From W0P28-013 sp963638355 (GTDB taxonomy: Bacteria; Bacteroidota; Bacteroidia; Bacteroidales; Paludibacteraceae): 51,626 nucleotides of DNA. Position numbers and translations under genes: made by a program. How positions within the stretch are numbered: the stretch's first letter is position 1; each line of letters begins with the position of its first letter. Location: assembly GCA_963638355.1 (NCBI GenBank), contig CAVHRT010000003.1:1-51626 (forward strand). Reading direction: 5' to 3'. The notes beneath the pieces were generated by a model that worked only from the letters and a program-made list of their open reading frames with translations, was not told where the DNA came from and did no database searches. This document shows positions 49,545 through 51,626 of the stretch, in pieces.

Positions 49545-51626
49545 ATGAAGAAAATTCTTTTTTTCGTTGCACTTTTGTATGCTAGTGCAATGGGGGCTAC
49601 TTCCTATGGTTTGTGGCTCAACGACACGCAAATGACCAGTGAAAACTGCTCATTTATGAATGGGAAAGTCGCCTATAATGCGGCAGCTAATGTCTTGACT
49701 ATCGATAATGCGAATGACACGGCAAGTCGGTTGCTTGTTTGTCAAGATGTTACGCTAAAATTTGTCGGGAATTCAGTTCTTGGTGGTATTTTCCAGAGTA
49801 ATCCAGACGATGTTTATACAATTACTATCAAAACTGAAGGTAATGCGAAACTTACTCTGCCTCATGAGGGAACATTCTATGTAAACGATTTTATTGTAAC
49901 TTTTAAAAATTGCAATTTTACGCTCGAAAATTCATCGCCTTTCAGCATTACTCAGGCTACGTTGTTTGCAGGCGAAATTATACTCGAAGGGTGTTCTATT
50001 TCGAATCCTACACGCGCACTAATTTCCGAAATAGATAACACGGGTTATTATACCATTACCGATAATGATGGTGATTTTATGCGTTCTATTACAATTAGTG
50101 CTACGGAAACAGGAAGTGCTGACGCTCCAGATGAGGATAATGGACTTGTGAAACTTACATCGGTTGTCTATGGCTCAGACAATGAAAGTCGTAATATAGT
50201 TGTTGCAGGTACAGATGCTTCGAATGTTAATCGTAAATGTGCGATTGTACGAAATCGTACAAATTCGGCAAGTCTTGAAATGGCAAAAAAAATTGCTGAA
50301 GATATTTTTTCGAGTGAAATGACACGAATGGACATTAACCTTCCAGATCCAATAACGGCAATTATTCAGTTTGGTGAATCTTCGCAATTTGAGGGTGAAA
50401 GTGAGGTTTGCGTGGTTGAAACTAATTATTTAGATGAAATGCCTGCTTTTTTCAAATATTATCCCCATGTTGGTGAAAGTGGTGAGGCTCATGGTCAGTG
50501 TCTATTTCCACTTGCATTGGTCAATTTAGCAAATCAAGGTGAATATCTTGAAAATGAGCCTTGTATGACAATCTATATCAATCCTGATAACGACTATTAT
50601 TATGGTGAAGACCCAGAAGGAATACAAAGTAATCAATATGATATGGTCTCCGTTATTTTGCGTGGATTAGTTATAGGTTGCGGGTTTAAAAGCTCGTTTG
50701 CAGTTGACTCTGACGGAGATTTAACTATCGGGATAGACCACAAAGGTAAAAAATATCTTACAGCATTTGATGCACGACTGCAGGGGTGCGACTTAAGTTA
50801 TTCTATTCTTGATTATGCTTATGGTAATGCTGATTTGCATGTGCTACTTGATACGAGCGTCTTTGGGCCAAGACATGTATCTTTGCATAATGATTTATTA
50901 GGATGCAAAACATGCACTCCTACAATGGTGACATTGAATACATTAAGTTATCATGATGACGCTAATGATACAATAGAATTAATGTTCCCAACACTATATA
51001 AAGGAAGTGTTGTAAGAAAAATAACGCACAATACCGAAGAGGTTTTGCATGGTTTGGGTTGGCAATTCGATTTGGCTGTGTCAGATAATGACGATGGTAT
51101 CCTTCCACTTAGTATTTCTGGTAATTCAGTGTTGCGTGCTAATGCAAATTATACATTTAGTGTCAATGGCGGAAATGGGCAGGCAAACTTGAGTTGCAAG
51201 CTTTTTTGTTCTGATAGTACATACACGCTTGCTCCTAATGCTTATGAAAGTTTAGATGTATCTTTCGTTACATTACCAGACAACGACTGGCGTCGCAATC
51301 CACAAAATAACAACATAATGGGTATTGTGAAGGCGGAAGAAGAAATCGTGGTTAATAATCGAACAGTAAGAAAAATTATCGATTTCCCAATAGAAATTCC
51401 ATACAAGCCCAACCATCCAGTTTGTGAGTTTGCTGAAATTCCAAGTGGAGATTCGTTGAATGTTTCAATTAGGGCTTTTGCAAATGGAAGTGATAAGTAT
51501 ATTGTGACTTGTACTCCAATAACACCTGGATTTAGCACTTGCGATACCATCGAGGCTGATATGCTTGAATATGTGGTGCAAAATCTACCAGCAAATAAAC
51601 AGTATGGTATAAGTGTTGAAGGATTG
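49545..51626 (+). CDS. Secreted protein with a degenerate matrixin-like metalloprotease domain (incomplete)
   Basis: The frame opens with MKKILFFVALLYASAMGATS (signal peptide, cut near A18) and stays open for 694 codons to the window end; it has no stop here. Residues about 240-490 follow the plan of Bacteroidota matrixin-like peptidases: LFPLALVNLANQGEYLE (near 320), IYINPDNDYYYGEDPEGI, NQYDMVSVILRGLVIGCGF and a late IELMFPTLYKG (near 480, LMTP-like), then HGLGW. In the active family the core reads V-x-L-HEIGH-G-L-G-F; here the aligned residues are L372-RGLVI-G-C-G-F381, so both zinc-binding His and the catalytic Glu are gone. The fold is probably kept but it cannot be a classical zinc protease (inference). 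The missing C-terminus probably carries a T9SS tail; this cannot be checked here. Confidence 0.82.
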   Translation, partial: MKKILFFVALLYASAMGATSYGLWLNDTQMTSENCSFMNGKVAYNAAANVLTIDNANDTASRLLVCQDVTLKFVGNSVLGGIFQSNPDDVYTITIKTEGNAKLTLPHEGTFYVNDFIVTFKNCNFTLENSSPFSITQATLFAGEIILEGCSISNPTRALISEIDNTGYYTITDNDGDFMRSITISATETGSADAPDEDNGLVKLTSVVYGSDNESRNIVVAGTDASNVNRKCAIVRNRTNSASLEMAKKIAEDIFSSEMTRMDINLPDPITAIIQFGESSQFEGESEVCVVETNYLDEMPAFFKYYPHVGESGEAHGQCLFPLALVNLANQGEYLENEPCMTIYINPDNDYYYGEDPEGIQSNQYDMVSVILRGLVIGCGFKSSFAVDSDGDLTIGIDHKGKKYLTAFDARLQGCDLSYSILDYAYGNADLHVLLDTSVFGPRHVSLHNDLLGCKTCTPTMVTLNTLSYHDDANDTIELMFPTLYKGSVVRKITHNTEEVLHGLGWQFDLAVSDNDDGILPLSISGNSVLRANANYTFSVNGGNGQANLSCKLFCSDSTYTLAPNAYESLDVSFVTLPDNDWRRNPQNNNIMGIVKAEEEIVVNNRTVRKIIDFPIEIPYKPNHPVCEFAEIPSGDSLNVSIRAFANGSDKYIVTCTPITPGFSTCDTIEADMLEYVVQNLPANKQYGISVEGL

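Noticed and set aside
49545..51626. Active zinc metalloprotease
   Set aside because: The HExxH motif is replaced by RGLVI at 373-377; no alternative HExxH was seen in the visible 694 residues.

Overview
The window comes from a Bacteroidota genome, most likely a Bacteroidales species with a type IX secretion system (T9SS). The evidence is: promoters with a TAnnTTTG -7 box instead of sigma70 hexamers; a gliding/T9SS lipoprotein (GldH); at least two secreted proteins ending in a T9SS type A sorting tail; a two-subunit methylmalonyl-CoA mutase; and a delta'-ricT-gldH gene order that I recall from this phylum. The genus cannot be told from the sequence. I see no rRNA, tRNA, transposase or CRISPR array.

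Layout. 46-2290 (minus): a five-gene run of small basic, coiled-coil, membrane and OmpA-like proteins behind one clear promoter; one member (988-1158, 56 aa) is very short. 2291-3404: gene-free DNA with nested inverted repeats and a framing repeat pair. 3405-4382 (minus): D-Ala-D-Ala ligase, with heptanucleotide arrays on both sides. 5162-11913 (plus): a 2066-aa T9SS cargo protein and a small Ser-rich protein with a membrane/arginine tail, closed by a terminator. 12015-14957: DNA polymerase III delta', RicT and GldH. 15083-19632: methylmalonyl-CoA mutase small and large subunit genes, with a four-helix-bundle gene between them that is bracketed by inverted heptad arrays. 19726-20859 (minus): a stand-alone AAA-type ATPase.

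The dominant object is one open frame at 21257-49420 encoding a 9387-residue secreted protein, about 1 MDa. It has a signal peptide, a GLUG-like N-terminal region, a fibronectin-like segment, two short Cys motifs, 100 consecutive divergent InlB-B-like modules of about 74 aa (my hand count), about 1 kb-residue of Ig/PKD-like domains, two more InlB-like modules and a T9SS sorting tail. Inside the array there is a higher-order repeat: four consecutive blocks of 14, 12, 14 and 14 modules, the two best-preserved being 1031 and 1030 aa long. The next gene (49545 to the window end, incomplete) encodes a secreted protein with a matrixin-like fold whose zinc-binding/catalytic HExxH is replaced by RGLVI.

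A second, quieter theme is non-coding. Intergenic spaces hold many different tandem repeats that nearly all have a 7-bp period. The leaders of ddl, ricT and mutA carry related repeat modules in the same order up to the start codon. Gene functions together suggest central metabolism (propionate/succinate), cell-wall synthesis and replication interleaved with a T9SS-exported adhesive surface.
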